Assembly: GCA_910578285.1 (NCBI GenBank)
Contig: CAJTQL010000002.1
Span: forward strand, 196,833 to 260,832
Direction: 5' to 3'
DNA: 64,000 nucleotides
From: an uncultured Helicobacteraceae bacterium
Lineage (GTDB): Bacteria; Campylobacterota; Campylobacteria; Campylobacterales; Helicobacteraceae
Positions 26,412 to 37,454 of this stretch are shown in pieces. The number at the start of each line of letters is the position of its first letter. Position 1 is the stretch's first letter. The notes beneath the pieces are model-generated. The model saw only the letters and a list, made by a program, of their open reading frames with translations, was not told the DNA's origin and made no database searches. The position numbers and the translations under genes are program-made.

Positions 26412-26990
26412 ATGGAGTTTTTAGTCGAAAAAATTGGAATGAGCCGCACACTAGCGGCAATTAGCACGCCTGTAACGCTTTTGCGTGTGCAAGAAGCAAA
26501 GATTTGCGAGATGATTGGTGAGAATAAAGCGCTTGTTGCTTATCCGCGCGGAAAGACATTGAATAAGTCCATTGGCGGACAACAAAAAAAATACAATCTT
26601 CCTAAAGAATATAATCGCTTTATGACACTTGAGGTTGCAGCAGGTAGCACAGGAGATATGGCTATCGAATCGCTTGCCGAGGCAAAACGATTGAAAATCA
26701 CATTTCGTACAAAAGGGCGTGGTTTTAGCGGGGTGATGAAACGTTGGAATTTTAATGGAGGTCCTGCTGCACATGGGCATCGATTCCATAGGCGCACAGG
26801 CTCGATTGGAAATCGTGAGTGGCCTGGGCGTGTGCAGCCGGGCAAAAAAATGGCAGGGCACTATGGCAATGAAAATGTGACAGTACAAAATGAAGTCGTC
26901 TCTTTTGACGTACAAAAACGCGTTTTGGTTGTGAAAGGTTCAATACCGGGCTACAACGGCGCATTTGGAAAAATAAAGGTGGTTCGATGA
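26412..26990 (+). CDS. rplC: 50S ribosomal protein L3
   Basis: 192 residues. It has the L3 layout: an N-terminal barrel ([13 protein letters not shown]), a long loop towards the peptidyl transferase centre with [27 protein letters not shown], and the [20 protein letters not shown] segment whose Gln is often methylated. It is one of the first assembly proteins of the 50S subunit. The last codons overlap rplD by four bases. Confidence 0.97.
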   Translation: MEFLVEKIGMSRTLAAISTPVTLLRVQEAKICEMIGENKALVAYPRGKTLNKSIGGQQKKYNLPKEYNRFMTLEVAAGSTGDMAIESLAEAKRLKITFRTKGRGFSGVMKRWNFNGGPAAHGHRFHRRTGSIGNREWPGRVQPGKKMAGHYGNENVTVQNEVVSFDVQKRVLVVKGSIPGYNGAFGKIKVVR

Positions 26991-27601
26991 ATTCTGCAAT
27001 TGTATTAGATTCTAACATGCAAAAAAATGGCGAGCTTGCTCTGCCTGAATGTTATAAGGACATTCATGAGCACAATCTTTATCTCTATGTCAAGTCCTAT
27101 TTAGCTTCATTTCGTGTGAATTGTGCCTCGTCTAAAAATCGTGGCGAGGTGAGTGGTGGTGGCAAAAAGCCATGGAACCAAAAAGGCGGTGGCAGGGCAC
27201 GGGCTGGGAGCATCACTTCCCCTGTATTTGTTGGTGGGGGCGTTGCACATGGTCCTAGGAATAATCGGAATTATGCCCTAAAAATAAATAGAAAACAAAA
27301 GAAACTTGCATTACATTATGCTTTCTTTCAAAAAGCAACGGAGGATAGACTTTTTGTCGTGGATAGTATCAAAGTAGAGAGTGGTAAAACAAAAGATGCT
27401 TTTGCGCTTTTTCGACAAATTGGGCAAAAAGACACTCTGTTTGTTGTGGATAGTATAGATGTTAAGACTGAATCAGCATTTCGTAATTTGCAAAAATGCT
27501 ATATTGTTGATTCCACAGAGCTCAACGCATATCTTGTCGCTGTTTTTAAATCTGTCGTGGTTGAAAAAGCAGTATTTGAAAAATTGATTAAAGAGGGCTA
27601 A
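26987..27601 (+). CDS. rplD: 50S ribosomal protein L4
   Basis: 204 residues. The loop [20 protein letters not shown] lines the nascent peptide tunnel and identifies L4. L4 binds 23S rRNA early and in many bacteria represses its own operon. ATG overlaps the rplC stop (ATGA), and rplW starts two bases after its stop. Confidence 0.97.
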   Translation: MNSAIVLDSNMQKNGELALPECYKDIHEHNLYLYVKSYLASFRVNCASSKNRGEVSGGGKKPWNQKGGGRARAGSITSPVFVGGGVAHGPRNNRNYALKINRKQKKLALHYAFFQKATEDRLFVVDSIKVESGKTKDAFALFRQIGQKDTLFVVDSIDVKTESAFRNLQKCYIVDSTELNAYLVAVFKSVVVEKAVFEKLIKEG

Positions 27602-27603
27602 CA

Positions 27604-27906
27604 ATGGCAGATATTACCGACATTAAATCTATTATGTATACAGAAAAGTCCCTAAAATTGCAGGAAGAGAATGTATTGGTTGTGCAAACTTCCCCGCGAG
27701 TGAGCAAGCAGCAGCTCAAAGAAGTTTTTAAAGAATACTTTGGCTTTACGCCGCTTCGTGTCAATTCTTTACAACAAGATGGCAAGGTAAAGTTTATGAG
27801 GACTCGCAGTGGCTCGGGCAAAAAAATCAAAGGTCAGCGAGTATCGTTCAAGAAATTCTATGTCAAGCTCCCAGAGGGCGCGCGCATAGAATCGCTTGCT
27901 GTATAA
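27604..27906 (+). CDS. rplW: 50S ribosomal protein L23
   Basis: 100 residues with the normal L23 order: the N-terminal [14 protein letters not shown] region, the TPRVSK-type strand and the conserved [23 protein letters not shown] loop. It sits at the tunnel exit and binds trigger factor and SRP. It is in the run rplD-rplW-rplB with only short gaps. Confidence 0.95.
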   Translation: MADITDIKSIMYTEKSLKLQEENVLVVQTSPRVSKQQLKEVFKEYFGFTPLRVNSLQQDGKVKFMRTRSGSGKKIKGQRVSFKKFYVKLPEGARIESLAV

Positions 27907-27916
27907 GGAGAAAATA

Positions 27917-28744
27917 ATGGCAATTAAAACCTATAAGCCCTATACCCCTAGTCGCCGCTTTATGAGCAATTTAAGCTCAAGCGACATCACAGCAAAGGCA
28001 AGTGTGCGCAAGCTGCTTGTCAAATTGCCTGTAACATCGGGGCGCAACAACAATGGCAGAATCACAAGCCGACATAAAGAGGGTGGAGCAAAGAAGCTAT
28101 ATCGTGTGATTGATTTCAAGCGCAACAAGTATAGCATTGAAGGACGCGTGCAAGCGATAGAATACGATCCTTATCGCAATTGTCGTATTGCTCTTGTTAG
28201 CTATAAAGATGGAGAAAAACGTTATATTCTCCAACCTAATGGGCTTGGCGTTGGCGATATTGTGTTGGCTGCCGAAGAGGGACTTGATATTCGTGTGGGA
28301 TATGCAATGAAATTGCGTGCAATTCCTATTGGAACAATTGTGCATAATGTCGAGTTGTATCCCGGTGCTGGTGGGCAGATTGCTCGAAGCGCAGGTGCAA
28401 GCATGCAGATTATGGGACGTGAGGGCAAATATACCATATTACGCATGCCAAGTGGTGAGATGCGTTATATCTTAAGTGAATGCATGGCGACTATTGGTGT
28501 CGTTGGTAATGCAGACTTTGCGAATATTTCTATCGGCAAAGCAGGTCGGAATCGTTATCTTGGTGTTCGCCCACAAACAAGAGGCAGCGCAATGAACCCT
28601 GTCGACCACCCACACGGAGGCGGAGAGGGCAAAACAGGCTCGAGCGGACATCCTGTGTCCCCATGGGGTATGCCTACCAAAGGTTACAAAACTCGTCGTA
28701 AAAAAGCGAGCGACAAATTGATTATCTCAAGACGAAAAAAATAG
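27917..28744 (+). CDS. rplB: 50S ribosomal protein L2
   Basis: 275 residues from the ATG at 27917 ([14 protein letters not shown]), preceded by AAGGAG; a slightly longer frame overlaps rplW and lacks a site. It has [19 protein letters not shown] and the conserved [14 protein letters not shown] segment near residue 225, with the His required for peptidyl transferase assembly. It is a primary 23S rRNA binder. Confidence 0.97.
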   Translation: MAIKTYKPYTPSRRFMSNLSSSDITAKASVRKLLVKLPVTSGRNNNGRITSRHKEGGAKKLYRVIDFKRNKYSIEGRVQAIEYDPYRNCRIALVSYKDGEKRYILQPNGLGVGDIVLAAEEGLDIRVGYAMKLRAIPIGTIVHNVELYPGAGGQIARSAGASMQIMGREGKYTILRMPSGEMRYILSECMATIGVVGNADFANISIGKAGRNRYLGVRPQTRGSAMNPVDHPHGGGEGKTGSSGHPVSPWGMPTKGYKTRRKKASDKLIISRRKK

Positions 28745-28753
28745 GGACGGATT

Positions 28754-29035
28754 ATGGCTAGATCGATTAAAAAAGGTCCATTTATAGATGACCATCTTCT
28801 TAAGAAAGTTCAAAAGAGTAAGGCAGCAAAAGATAATAAGCCTATTAAAACATGGTCAAGACGTAGTATAATTTTGCCTGATATGATTGGTATGACTTTC
28901 AATGTTCATAATGGGCGCGCATTTGTTCCTGTATATATTACTGAGAATCATGTTGGTTATCGTTTGGGTGAGTTTGCTCCTACACGCACTTTTAAAGGGC
29001 ATAAGGGCAGTGTCCAAAAAAAGATTGGTAAATAA
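28754..29035 (+). CDS. rpsS: 30S ribosomal protein S19
   Basis: 93 residues: [15 protein letters not shown] and [18 protein letters not shown] followed by [12 protein letters not shown]. It forms a complex with S13 in the 30S head near the A site. It begins nine bases after rplB and is followed by rplV after eleven bases. Confidence 0.97.
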   Translation: MARSIKKGPFIDDHLLKKVQKSKAAKDNKPIKTWSRRSIILPDMIGMTFNVHNGRAFVPVYITENHVGYRLGEFAPTRTFKGHKGSVQKKIGK

Positions 29036-29046
29036 GGAGTGTCTAT

Positions 29047-29430
29047 ATGAGTAAAGCATTATTGCGTTTCGTTCGCCTCTCTCCTACAAAGGCGAGGTTG
29101 ATTGCGCGTGAGATTCAAGGCATGAATGCAGAGATTGCTCTTGCTTCGCTTGAGTTTACTCCCAACAAAGCAGCAAGGTTAATTGCTAAGGTTCTTGCTT
29201 CTGCTATTGCAAATGGCAATTATGAGGCAGGCAATGTTGAGGTTGCATCATGTCGCATTGATACTGGTCCTGTCTTGCGCCGTTTCACACCGCGAGCAAG
29301 GGGTCGTGCGACACCTATTCGTAAACCAACATCGCATATTTTTGTTGAGGTAGCAGAGATGATAGATAAGAAACCAACAAAACACTCATCAAGGAGAGGT
29401 AAAAAAGTGGCACAGAGTGAGGATAAGTAG
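29047..29430 (+). CDS. rplV: 50S ribosomal protein L22
   Basis: 127 residues. The [14 protein letters not shown] segment and the beta hairpin [20 protein letters not shown] that reaches into the exit tunnel (a macrolide resistance site) identify L22. The short C-terminal extension is Lys-rich. It is followed by rpsC after two bases. Confidence 0.97.
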   Translation: MSKALLRFVRLSPTKARLIAREIQGMNAEIALASLEFTPNKAARLIAKVLASAIANGNYEAGNVEVASCRIDTGPVLRRFTPRARGRATPIRKPTSHIFVEVAEMIDKKPTKHSSRRGKKVAQSEDK

Positions 29431-29432
29431 TT

Positions 29433-30158
29433 ATGGGTCAAAAAGTTAATCCAATTGGTCTGAGGCTGGGTATCAATCAAAATTGGAAATCACGCTGGTT
29501 TCCTCATTTTGGGGCAACTCCTAAGAATATTGTTGAGGACCATAAGATTCGTCAGTTTTTGAAAAAGAATCTTAGTGTGGCAGGTGTAAGTGAGATTGTG
29601 ATTGAACGAACAGCTAAAAAATTGCGCATTACCGTTGTGGCTGCACGTCCGGGTGTGATTATTGGCAAGAAGGGTTCTGATATTGAAAACATCAAAAAAG
29701 CCTTACAAAAAATTGTTGATAACAATAATAAAGATGGTGAGAAGAAAGATGTTGGAATCAATATCAAGGAAGTTAAACGTCCCTACGCAAATGCGCAGCT
29801 AGCAGCAGAAAATGTTGCAATGCAGCTTGAGAAACGTGTTGCATTTCGCAGAGCAATGAAAAAGGTCATGCAAAATGCGATGAAATCAGGTGCGAAAGGT
29901 ATCAAAGTGCAGGTCTCCGGACGTTTGGCTGGGGCAGAGATGGCACGCATGGAATGGTATATGGACGGTCGTGTTCCTTTGCATACATTACGAGCAAAGG
30001 TGGAATATGGATTTGCCGAAGCAATGACGACTTATGGGATTATTGGAGTTAAAGTATGGATTTTTAAAGGCGAAATTCTACAAAAAGGCATTCAGGTTGA
30101 AAAACGTGAAGGCAATGATAGAGAATCTCGCCTAGCAAGACGAAGGAGACAACAATAA
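29433..30158 (+). CDS. rpsC: 30S ribosomal protein S3
   Basis: 241 residues. It starts [14 protein letters not shown], carries a KH domain with [15 protein letters not shown], and has the C-terminal [10 protein letters not shown] domain. S3 lines the mRNA entry channel and helps unwind mRNA structure. The stop codon overlaps the rplP start by one base. Confidence 0.97.
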   Translation: MGQKVNPIGLRLGINQNWKSRWFPHFGATPKNIVEDHKIRQFLKKNLSVAGVSEIVIERTAKKLRITVVAARPGVIIGKKGSDIENIKKALQKIVDNNNKDGEKKDVGINIKEVKRPYANAQLAAENVAMQLEKRVAFRRAMKKVMQNAMKSGAKGIKVQVSGRLAGAEMARMEWYMDGRVPLHTLRAKVEYGFAEAMTTYGIIGVKVWIFKGEILQKGIQVEKREGNDRESRLARRRRQQ

Positions 30159-30583
30159 TGTTAATGCCAAAACGTACAAAATACCGAAAACAAATGAAAG
30201 GGCGCAATCGCGGTAAGGCATTTCGCGGCAATTCTCTTGCATTTGGAACGATTGGAATCAAAGCACTTGAGCATGGTCGCATTGATTCGCGACAAATTGA
30301 GGCGGCACGTATTGCAATGACGCGTCATACCAAGAGAGCTGGGCAGACTTGGATTCGCGTTTTTCCTGATAAGCCTTTAACCGCCAAACCTCTTGAAGTG
30401 CGTATGGGGAAGGGGCGCGGTGCAGTAGAGAAATGGGTGATGAATATCCAACCAGGTCGAATCATATATGAAATGGGGAGTGTTGATGAGGCGCTTGCTA
30501 GGGAGGCACTTGCACTTGCTCAAAGTAAACTTCCTTTTCGGACAAAGATTGTAACAAGTGAGAGTGAAAATGAAATATACTGA
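30158..30583 (+). CDS. rplP: 50S ribosomal protein L16
   Basis: 141 residues, starting [19 protein letters not shown]. It has the ARIAMTRH and [21 protein letters not shown] segments that contact the A-site tRNA region. It overlaps the rpmC gene by 14 bases at its 3' end, and rpsC by one base at its start. Confidence 0.97.
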   Translation: MLMPKRTKYRKQMKGRNRGKAFRGNSLAFGTIGIKALEHGRIDSRQIEAARIAMTRHTKRAGQTWIRVFPDKPLTAKPLEVRMGKGRGAVEKWVMNIQPGRIIYEMGSVDEALAREALALAQSKLPFRTKIVTSESENEIY

Positions 30584-30755
30584 AATTATTAATAGAGATA
30601 AAGGAGAACTACAAAAGCTCCTGAAAGAAAAAAAATTGCATTTATTTGAACTTCGTTTAAGACTTCGGACAATGCAATTGAAAAACCCTAATGAATTGAG
30701 GGCTGTTCGCAAGGAAATTGCACGTATCAATACAGCTCTTGTGGCAAAAGGTTAG
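30570..30755 (+). CDS. rpmC: 50S ribosomal protein L29
   Basis: 61 residues from the ATG at 30570 (MKYTEI), the usual start. Two antiparallel helices with the [16 protein letters not shown] segment identify it. L29 lies beside L23 at the tunnel exit. The start is inside the end of rplP, so the two are translationally coupled. Confidence 0.95.
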   Translation: MKYTEIINRDKGELQKLLKEKKLHLFELRLRLRTMQLKNPNELRAVRKEIARINTALVAKG

Positions 30756-30757
30756 AC

Positions 30758-31027
30758 ATGAATGAGAACAAACAAGCACATAAACGTGTGATTCAAGGCA
30801 GTGTTGTTGCAAAAAGTGGCGATAAAAGCGTTTCGATTCTTGTTGAAAAAAGAGTAATTCACCCAAGATACCGAAAAATCGTGAAACGTTTTAAGAAATA
30901 TTTGGTCCATGATGAAGAAAATAAAATCAAAGTAGGAGATGTTATTGAAGCAATTGAATGTAAGCCTATATCAAAACGTAAAGCATTCATGCTTCATAAG
31001 GTCGTCTCTGTGGGAGTTGAGTTATGA
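30758..31027 (+). CDS. rpsQ: 30S ribosomal protein S17
   Basis: 89 residues with the OB-fold strand [35 protein letters not shown] and the [16 protein letters not shown] end. S17 binds 16S rRNA early in assembly. It starts two bases after rpmC and overlaps rplN by four bases. Confidence 0.96.
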   Translation: MNENKQAHKRVIQGSVVAKSGDKSVSILVEKRVIHPRYRKIVKRFKKYLVHDEENKIKVGDVIEAIECKPISKRKAFMLHKVVSVGVEL

Positions 31028-31392
31028 TACAGAGTTTTACACGATTGAATGTCGCAGATAATAGTGGCGCGAAAGAAGTCATGTGCATCAAGATTTTAGG
31101 TGGAAGCAAAAGACGTTATGCAACTGTGGGCGATATTATCGTTGCTTCTGTCAAAAAGGCGATTCCAAATGGCAAGGTTAAAAAAGGGCAAGTTGTTAAA
31201 GCTGTAGTTGTTCGTACCAAAAAAGAGATTCAAAGAGGTAACGGCTCTCTGATTCGCTTTGATGATAACGCTGCTGTGATTTTGGATAACAAACGAGAAC
31301 CGATTGGAACACGTATCTTTGGTCCTGTGGGGCGCGAAGTGCGCTATGCAAATTTTATGAAAATCGTATCTTTGGCACCGGAGGTTTTGTAA
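31024..31392 (+). CDS. rplN: 50S ribosomal protein L14
   Basis: 122 residues: [22 protein letters not shown] at the start and the [13 protein letters not shown] segment near the end. L14 forms bridge B8 with the 30S subunit and is the site of RsfS binding. Its stop overlaps the rplX start. Confidence 0.97.
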   Translation: MIQSFTRLNVADNSGAKEVMCIKILGGSKRRYATVGDIIVASVKKAIPNGKVKKGQVVKAVVVRTKKEIQRGNGSLIRFDDNAAVILDNKREPIGTRIFGPVGREVRYANFMKIVSLAPEVL

Positions 31393-31619
31393 TGGCACAT
31401 ATCAAACGAGGGGACAAAGTCAAGGTGATTGCTGGCGATGATAAGGGCAAAATAGCAGAAGTGTTACGTGTTTTGCCAAAAAAATCCAAAGTTATTGTTG
31501 CAGGCTGCCATGTTGTGAAAAAGAGCATTAAGCCTAACGATAATAATCCTAAAGGTGGTTTTATCCAAAAAGAACTACCGATTCATATTTCTAATGTGCA
31601 GAAAGTAGAGGAGGCATAA
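31392..31619 (+). CDS. rplX: 50S ribosomal protein L24
   Basis: 75 residues, a compact L24 with a KOW motif ([24 protein letters not shown] in two pieces). It starts 50S assembly at the 5' end of 23S rRNA. It is shorter than the 100-residue E. coli protein, as is common in Campylobacterota. Confidence 0.95.
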   Translation: MAHIKRGDKVKVIAGDDKGKIAEVLRVLPKKSKVIVAGCHVVKKSIKPNDNNPKGGFIQKELPIHISNVQKVEEA

Positions 31620-31623
31620 TATT

Positions 31624-32178
31624 ATGTATCAACTTAAAAGCTTCTATAAGAATGAGGTGCGTGCACAATTAAAAGAAAAACTTCAGCTCAAAAATCCGAT
31701 GTTGTTACCAAAACTTGAAAAGATTGTGATTAGTGTAGGTGCAGGCGATTACGCAAAAGATAGTAAAGTGATGCAAAATATCGCCGATACAGTTTCGCTG
31801 ATTGCAGGGCAAAGAGCCGTGATTACTCTTGCCAAAAAATCTGTTGCTGGTTTCAAGATGCGCGAAGGAATGCCTATGGGCGTGAAAGTTACATTGCGCA
31901 ATAATCAGATGTATAACTTTCTTGAAAAACTCATTGTGATTGCATTGCCTCGTGTGCGCGACTTTCGTGGCGTATCGCGTAATGGTTTTGATGGGCATGG
32001 TAATTATAGCTTTGGACTCAATGAACAGCTGATGTTTCCAGAAGTTGTTTATGATGATATTATGGTAACACATGGCATGAATATCACAATTGTAACAACT
32101 GCACAAACAGATAAAGAAGCATTCCAATTGCTCGAAACTCTTGGTATGCCTTTTGCGAAAGGAAGAACAAATGGCTAA
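31624..32178 (+). CDS. rplE: 50S ribosomal protein L5
   Basis: 184 residues. It has the VVISVGAG-like strand ([14 protein letters not shown]), the [15 protein letters not shown] segment and [22 protein letters not shown]5 holds 5S rRNA in the central protuberance and contacts the P-site tRNA. It overlaps the rpsN start by eight bases. Confidence 0.97.
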   Translation: MYQLKSFYKNEVRAQLKEKLQLKNPMLLPKLEKIVISVGAGDYAKDSKVMQNIADTVSLIAGQRAVITLAKKSVAGFKMREGMPMGVKVTLRNNQMYNFLEKLIVIALPRVRDFRGVSRNGFDGHGNYSFGLNEQLMFPEVVYDDIMVTHGMNITIVTTAQTDKEAFQLLETLGMPFAKGRTNG

Positions 32179-32356
32179 GAAGTCAATGGTAATCAAGGCA
32201 AAAAGAAAACCAAAATTTAAAGTTCGCGCTTATACTCGTTGTAAGATTTGTGGCAGACCGCATTCTGTGTATCGGGATTTTGGTTTGTGCCGCGTGTGTT
32301 TGCGTAAAATGGGCAATGAGGGGTTAATCCCTGGAATGCGAAAAGCAAGTTGGTAA
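32171..32356 (+). CDS. rpsN: 30S ribosomal protein S14, zinc-binding type
   Basis: 61 residues from the ATG at 32171 (MAKKSM). Two Cys pairs (CKIC and CRVC) make this the short zinc-binding form. S14 lies in the 30S head next to S3 and S10. The longer frame upstream is inside rplE. Confidence 0.95.
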   Translation: MAKKSMVIKAKRKPKFKVRAYTRCKICGRPHSVYRDFGLCRVCLRKMGNEGLIPGMRKASW

Positions 32357-32366
32357 GGAGTAAGAG

Positions 32367-32762
32367 ATGATGAACGATATTGTTGCCGATTCTCTGACAA
32401 GAATCCGGAATGCTTCAATGCGGAGGCTTGAGCATACAACGCTTTACTATGCCAAGATTGTTGTTTCTATCCTTGATGTATTTATGTCGAAGGGTTTTAT
32501 TGAGAGCTATAAAATTGTTGGAAACGAAGGAAAGCAGTCTATCAAGGTGATTCTGCGTTATGATGAAGATGGTCGTTCTGTTATTAGCGAAATTAAGCGC
32601 ATTAGCAAACCAGGTAGACGTGTTTATAAAGGTCGCGATGAGCTGAAACGTTTCAAGAATGGTTATGGTCTTATTGTTGTCAGTACATCAAAGGGTGTAG
32701 TGAGCAACGAAGACGCTTATAAGTCCAACGTTGGTGGCGAAGCGTTGTGTAGCATTTGGTAA
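32367..32762 (+). CDS. rpsH: 30S ribosomal protein S8
   Basis: 131 residues with [17 protein letters not shown] at the start and [11 protein letters not shown] and the [17 protein letters not shown] end. S8 binds helix 21 of 16S rRNA and in E. coli represses the spc operon. It starts with AAGGAG, and two adjacent ATG codons are possible (32367, 32370). Confidence 0.97.
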   Translation: MMNDIVADSLTRIRNASMRRLEHTTLYYAKIVVSILDVFMSKGFIESYKIVGNEGKQSIKVILRYDEDGRSVISEIKRISKPGRRVYKGRDELKRFKNGYGLIVVSTSKGVVSNEDAYKSNVGGEALCSIW

Positions 32763-32779
32763 ATGATGAAGGGATAACG

Positions 32780-33316
32780 ATGTCAAGAATAGGAAAAAAG
32801 CCAATTGCAATTCCCAGTGGAATTGAAGTAAAAGTCGAGCATAATACAATCCATATTTCAAAAGGCAAACATAATATTGCATTGGATACTTTTGGACGTG
32901 TGCAATTGAAAATTGAAAATGGTTCTCTTGTCTTTGCTCCTAACGGTACAGAATCGAAAGACCGAGCATTTTGGGGTACATATCGGGCGCTTACCAGCAA
33001 TATTATTGAAGGTTTAGATAAGGGTTTCAGTAAGCAGCTCGAAATCAATGGGGTGGGTTATAGAGCAGCTGTAAAAGGCAAGGTTTTGGAGCTGAATCTT
33101 GGCTTTTCACATCCTATTCAATATGATATTCCTGAAGGAATTGAAATGGTGGTGGATAAAAATATATTAACCATCAAAGGTATTGATAAACAACAAGTAG
33201 GACAGGTTGCAGCTAATATTCGCAGTTTTCGTCCCCCAGAACCCTATAAGGGCAAAGGTGTCAAATATGCTGATGAAGTGATTATCCGCAAAGCGGGCAA
33301 AACTTCTAAAAAATAA
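32780..33316 (+). CDS. rplF: 50S ribosomal protein L6
   Basis: 178 residues from the ATG at 32780 ([14 protein letters not shown]). The two related domains and the signature [16 protein letters not shown] near the C-terminus identify L6, which sits near the factor-binding site. A longer frame overlapping rpsH has no ribosome site. Confidence 0.97.
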   Translation: MSRIGKKPIAIPSGIEVKVEHNTIHISKGKHNIALDTFGRVQLKIENGSLVFAPNGTESKDRAFWGTYRALTSNIIEGLDKGFSKQLEINGVGYRAAVKGKVLELNLGFSHPIQYDIPEGIEMVVDKNILTIKGIDKQQVGQVAANIRSFRPPEPYKGKGVKYADEVIIRKAGKTSKK

Positions 33317-33325
33317 GGAAAAATA

Positions 33326-33682
33326 ATGTTGGAAAAAGCTATACGGCAGAAAAATCGTCTTCGCATTAAACGCAAAATGCGTACACGAAGTAAGATTTAT
33401 GGAACAGCACAAAAACCTAGGCTTTCTGTTTTTCGTTCTAATCGCTATTTCTATGCTCAAGCTATCGATGATGAGAATTCTATGACGCTTGCTGTCGTAG
33501 ATGGCAAAACAATGGGCTTGAAAGCAAACATGGAAGATGCAAAAAAGATTGCTTATGCATTGGCAGAAAAGCTAAAATCAAAAGGGATTCGTACGATTGT
33601 TTTTGATAGAAATGGCTATCTCTACCATGGGGTGATTGCAGCTTTCGCTGATTCTTTACGCGAAAATGATGTGTTGTTTTAG
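33326..33682 (+). CDS. rplR: 50S ribosomal protein L18
   Basis: 118 residues with an Arg/Lys-rich N-terminus ([18 protein letters not shown]) and the [19 protein letters not shown] fold, ending in [21 protein letters not shown]18 binds 5S rRNA together with L5. Confidence 0.96.
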   Translation: MLEKAIRQKNRLRIKRKMRTRSKIYGTAQKPRLSVFRSNRYFYAQAIDDENSMTLAVVDGKTMGLKANMEDAKKIAYALAEKLKSKGIRTIVFDRNGYLYHGVIAAFADSLRENDVLF

Positions 33683-33696
33683 GAGGAAAAAAAAGA

Positions 33697-34236
33697 ATGG
33701 AAAATACTAAAGAAGTAGAGACTCAAGAAACGCTTGCAGAAACAGCACAAGAGCGAACAGAAGTTCGTGAGAAGTCAGGAGAGCGCGAAGTTATGCGTGA
33801 AGGTATGCGTCCCGGCTTTAAAGAAGTCGTTGTCAATATTGGGCGTGTAACAAAAGTTGTTAAAGGTGGTCGACGTTTTCGTTTCAATGCGCTTGTTGTT
33901 GTGGGAGACGAGAATGGTACCGTAGGATTTGGGCTTGGTAAAGCGAAAGAAGTTCCAGATGCAATTAAGAAAGCTGTTGATGATGCTTTTAAAAATCTTG
34001 TTAAAATCAATATTAGAGGCACAACCATTGCTCATGATATTGAATACAAATACAATTCGAGCAGGATTTTATTGAGACCAGCGAGCGAAGGTACGGGTAT
34101 TATCGCTGGAGGTTCTACTCGCCCTGTTATTGAGCTTGCAGGCATTAAGGATATTCTTACGAAATCTTTGGGTTCTAGCAATCCCTATAATGTTGTGCGT
34201 GCAACAGTTGATGCTTTGCGTCAAATTAAAGGATAA
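33697..34236 (+). CDS. rpsE: 30S ribosomal protein S5 with N-terminal extension
   Basis: 179 residues. The core from about residue 40 ([21 protein letters not shown] and [13 protein letters not shown], then GTGIIAGG) is typical S5, which sits at the mRNA entry site and affects fidelity. The first 38 residues are an acidic, Glu-rich tail (many Glu, Thr, Arg) that I do not expect in the roughly 147-residue Helicobacter proteins I know. The ATG at 33697 has AGGAGG, so the extension looks translated. Confidence 0.95.
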   Translation: MENTKEVETQETLAETAQERTEVREKSGEREVMREGMRPGFKEVVVNIGRVTKVVKGGRRFRFNALVVVGDENGTVGFGLGKAKEVPDAIKKAVDDAFKNLVKINIRGTTIAHDIEYKYNSSRILLRPASEGTGIIAGGSTRPVIELAGIKDILTKSLGSSNPYNVVRATVDALRQIKG

Positions 34237-34239
34237 AAA

Positions 34240-34692
34240 ATGGCACTAGAAAAACTTAAACATGCAGAAGGAAGTGTTAAAAAACGCAAACGTGTCGGTC
34301 GTGGTCAAGGTAGTGGCATGGGCAAAACTTCGACACGTGGTGGTAAGGGGCAGACTGCGCGCTCAGGATACAAACAAAAAAGAGGTTTTGAAGGAGGGCA
34401 GCAGCCCCTGCAACGTCGTTTGCCAAAAGTTGGATTCCGATCGCGTATCTATAAGCCCTATGTGGTGAATATCGAACACCATGAAGCCATAAAAGAACTA
34501 TCTGAAATTACGCTTGAAACGCTTAATAAGGTTTGCTCTATTCCTTCTTTTCGGGCAAAACATGTTTTAAGCCAAAAGCTTAAAAATACCACAAAACGTT
34601 CCAGATGGTTGCAGGTTAAATTGATTGGAAAAGGAGCAAAAGAGCTTGCTCCTAAAATCAAAGATTCACGTGTTGTTGTGAGTGGCCAATGA
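34240..34692 (+). CDS. rplO: 50S ribosomal protein L15
   Basis: 150 residues. The glycine-rich start ([26 protein letters not shown] in two parts) and [18 protein letters not shown] are diagnostic. L15 stabilises the 50S core. It ends in a four-base overlap with secY. There is no rpmD (L30) between rpsE and rplO, as in other Campylobacterota. Confidence 0.96.
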   Translation: MALEKLKHAEGSVKKRKRVGRGQGSGMGKTSTRGGKGQTARSGYKQKRGFEGGQQPLQRRLPKVGFRSRIYKPYVVNIEHHEAIKELSEITLETLNKVCSIPSFRAKHVLSQKLKNTTKRSRWLQVKLIGKGAKELAPKIKDSRVVVSGQ

Positions 34693-35942
34693 ATAAAGCT
34701 ATCGTAAGCAAAATTCTAATTACGCTTGGATTTTTGTTTGCTTATCGGGTGTTGGCATATATTCCTGTTCCCGGCGTTGATGCATCTGTGATTAAAAGTT
34801 TCTTTGATGGTAATGCGGCTAATGTTTTGGGCATGTTTAACATGTTTAGTGGTAATGCTGTAGAACGTTTTAGTATTATTTCATTAGGAATTATGCCATA
34901 CATTACAGCTTCGATTATTATGGAGCTGCTTGCAGCAACTTTTCCCGCACTTGCCAAAATGAAAAAAGAACGCGACACAATGATTAAATACATGCAGACT
35001 GTGCGTTACCTGACTGTATTGATTACCTTAGTCCAAGCAGTGGGTGTGTCGCTTGGGATTCGTAGTGGAATCGAAGGGGCGATTTTAATAGATGATACAG
35101 CACTTTTTGTAACAATTGCTGCTATTTCTATGCTTTCAGGCACAATGATTCTGATGTGGATTGGAGAACAAATCACACAACGAGGAATTGGTAATGGTAT
35201 CTCATTGATTATCTTTGCTGGTATTGTTTCGAGTATTCCTTCTGCCATAGGTGGTACATTTAGCCTGCTGAATACAAATGAAATTAGCTATTTAGAATTG
35301 ATAGGCATTATTGCCATCATTATCATAACGATTTTGGCAATTATCTATGTCGAGCTAGGGGAGCGCCGCGTTGGTGTTTCATATGCACGTAAGGTCTTGA
35401 TTCAAAATCAAAACAAACGTATGATGAACTATATCCCCATTAAGCTGAATCTTAGTGGCGTGATTCCCCCCATTTTTGCATCGGCTCTTTTGATGTTCCC
35501 TGCAACACTTCTGCAGGCTTCGACAAGCGATATAGTAAAAATCATGGCAGATTGGTTTAACCCCAATGGTTTATTATATAACTTCTTGATGTTTTTATTG
35601 GTAATATTTTTTGCTTATTTTTATTCATCGATTGTGTTTAATGCAAAGGATATTGCCGAGAATCTGAAGCGGCAAGGTGGCTTTATCCCAGGAATCACGC
35701 CGGGTACAAAAACTGCAGATTTATTGACACAAATTGCGAACAATCTCACGTTTTTTGGAGCACTTTATCTCGCCGTGATTTCTACTGTGCCTTGGCTTTT
35801 GGTTAAAAGTATGGGTGTGCCTTTTTATTTTGGTGGAACGGCGGTTTTGATTGTTGTACAAGTTGCCTTGGATACAATGCGTAAGATTCAAGCGCAAATC
35901 GTGATGAATCGTTATCAAACATTGAGTGCAGTAGGGCTCTAA
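34689..35942 (+). CDS. secY: Preprotein translocase subunit SecY
   Basis: 417 residues with ten predicted membrane helices. Signature segments are [20 protein letters not shown] (helix 2, plug region), [18 protein letters not shown] and the cytoplasmic loop [12 protein letters not shown]. SecY forms the protein-conducting channel with SecE and SecG and receives chains from SecA or SRP. The gene lies between rplO and map in the usual spc order. Confidence 0.97.
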   Translation: MNKAIVSKILITLGFLFAYRVLAYIPVPGVDASVIKSFFDGNAANVLGMFNMFSGNAVERFSIISLGIMPYITASIIMELLAATFPALAKMKKERDTMIKYMQTVRYLTVLITLVQAVGVSLGIRSGIEGAILIDDTALFVTIAAISMLSGTMILMWIGEQITQRGIGNGISLIIFAGIVSSIPSAIGGTFSLLNTNEISYLELIGIIAIIIITILAIIYVELGERRVGVSYARKVLIQNQNKRMMNYIPIKLNLSGVIPPIFASALLMFPATLLQASTSDIVKIMADWFNPNGLLYNFLMFLLVIFFAYFYSSIVFNAKDIAENLKRQGGFIPGITPGTKTADLLTQIANNLTFFGALYLAVISTVPWLLVKSMGVPFYFGGTAVLIVVQVALDTMRKIQAQIVMNRYQTLSAVGL

Positions 35943-35944
35943 TT

Positions 35945-36703
35945 ATGGCAATCAACATTCGTAAACCCATAGAGATTGATAAGCTCCGTGAAGCAAGCAA
36001 AATTGTTGCAGAGGTTCTTAATCTTTTGCGCAGCCATGCCAAAGAAGGAGTGAGTTTGCTTGAGCTTGACTGTATCGCTGAAGACTATATCCGTTCTCGT
36101 TCAGCACGTCCTGCTTTTAAAGGATTATATGGTTTTCCTAATACATTATGCACCTCACTCAATCAGGTTATTATTCATGGGATTCCTACAGACTATAAAC
36201 TCCAAAATGGGGATATTTTGGGCATTGATGTTGGAAGTGAGCTTGATGGTTATTATGGTGATGGCGCAATGACTCTTGCCATTGGTAATATATCCCATGA
36301 TGATTCTAACTTGATTGCGTGCGCCAAAGATGCGCTCACAGAATCGATTGATTTTATCAGAACCGGTATGCGTTTTAAAGAATTGAGTTATTTTCTTGAG
36401 CAATTTATCCTTTCACGTGGCTTTGTTCCCTTGAAGGATTTTTGTGGACATGGAATTGGTAAAAAACCACATGAAGAACCCGAGGTTCCTAATTATCTGA
36501 ATGGTCATAATCCACGACAGGGACCAAAAATAAAAGACGGCATGGTTTTTTGTATCGAGCCTATGGTTTGCCATACAGATGGGACACCACAGATTTTAGA
36601 GGATAAATGGAGTGTGGTGGCAGCTGATGGATTGAATGGAAGCCATTATGAGCATACAATTGCTATTGTTGGTGGGCGTGCCGAAATTTTAACACAGGAG
36701 TAA
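35945..36703 (+). CDS. map: Methionine aminopeptidase, type I
   Basis: 252 residues. The metal ligands are in GIDVGSELDGYYGDGAMT (two Asp), HGIGKKPHEEP (His), FCIEPM and the later HYEHT segment (Glu). It removes the N-terminal Met of new proteins. It starts two bases after secY and precedes infA by three bases. Confidence 0.96.
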   Translation: MAINIRKPIEIDKLREASKIVAEVLNLLRSHAKEGVSLLELDCIAEDYIRSRSARPAFKGLYGFPNTLCTSLNQVIIHGIPTDYKLQNGDILGIDVGSELDGYYGDGAMTLAIGNISHDDSNLIACAKDALTESIDFIRTGMRFKELSYFLEQFILSRGFVPLKDFCGHGIGKKPHEEPEVPNYLNGHNPRQGPKIKDGMVFCIEPMVCHTDGTPQILEDKWSVVAADGLNGSHYEHTIAIVGGRAEILTQE

Positions 36704-36706
36704 TCT

Positions 36707-36949
36707 ATGGCAAAGCACAATACTCCTAAAAAGGAGAAAGATATCATTGAAGTTGTTGGAAAAGTTGTAGAAGCATTGCCCAATGCAACTTTTCGGGTAG
36801 AGCTTGAAAACAATAAACATGTGATATTGTGCCATATCGCAGGACGTATGCGCATGCACTATATCAAGATCCTCCCGGGAGACAGAGTGGATGTAGAATT
36901 GACACCATATAGTCTCGATAAGGGAAGAATCGTATATCGACATAAATAA
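36707..36949 (+). CDS. infA: Translation initiation factor IF-1
   Basis: 80 residues, one OB fold: [50 protein letters not shown] (read in parts). It binds the A site of the 30S subunit during initiation. It is about eight residues longer than usual at the N-terminus (a Lys-rich [11 protein letters not shown]). Confidence 0.95.
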   Translation: MAKHNTPKKEKDIIEVVGKVVEALPNATFRVELENNKHVILCHIAGRMRMHYIKILPGDRVDVELTPYSLDKGRIVYRHK

Positions 36950-36960
36950 AAGGAGTCAAA

Positions 36961-37074
36961 ATGAAAGTGAGACCATCTGTAAAAAAAATGTGTGATAAAT
37001 GCAAAATCATCAAGCGTAAGGGCATTGTGCGCGTGATTTGCATTATACCCAAACATAAACAAAGACAAGGATAA
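36961..37074 (+). CDS. rpmJ: 50S ribosomal protein L36
   Basis: 37 residues, starting [20 protein letters not shown] and ending in KHKQRQG. The Cys-x2-Cys, a later Cys and His bind zinc. It is the smallest ribosomal protein of the 50S subunit. It follows infA by eleven bases (AAAAGGAG site) and rpsM by three. Confidence 0.95.
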   Translation: MKVRPSVKKMCDKCKIIKRKGIVRVICIIPKHKQRQG

Positions 37075-37077
37075 AAA

Positions 37078-37446
37078 ATGGCACGTATTGCTGGCGTTGA
37101 TTTACCAAAGAAAAAGCGAGTGGAGTATGCCCTTACTTATATTTATGGGATTGGACTGAAAACTTCAAGAGATATTTTAAAGGGGGTTAATATCTCCTTT
37201 AATAAAAGAGTGCAAGATTTGAGCGAGTCAGAAGTTTCGACAATCAGTAAATGGATTCAAGAACATTGTATGGTTGAAGGCGATTTACGAAAGAAAGTTA
37301 CAATGGACATTAAAGCTTTGATGGACATTGGAAACTATCGTGGTTTACGTCATCGAAAGGGACTTCCTGTGCGCGGACAGACTACAAAGAATAATGCGCG
37401 TACCCGCAAGGGCAAACGAAAAACTGTGGGTAGCGCAAGCAAATAA
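37078..37446 (+). CDS. rpsM: 30S ribosomal protein S13
   Basis: 122 residues: [26 protein letters not shown] at the start (helix-two-turns-helix) and the [25 protein letters not shown] tail, which reaches between the P and A site tRNAs. It contacts L5 in an intersubunit bridge. It is the first gene of the alpha part of the cluster. Confidence 0.97.
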   Translation: MARIAGVDLPKKKRVEYALTYIYGIGLKTSRDILKGVNISFNKRVQDLSESEVSTISKWIQEHCMVEGDLRKKVTMDIKALMDIGNYRGLRHRKGLPVRGQTTKNNARTRKGKRKTVGSASK

Positions 37447-37454
37447 GGATAAAC

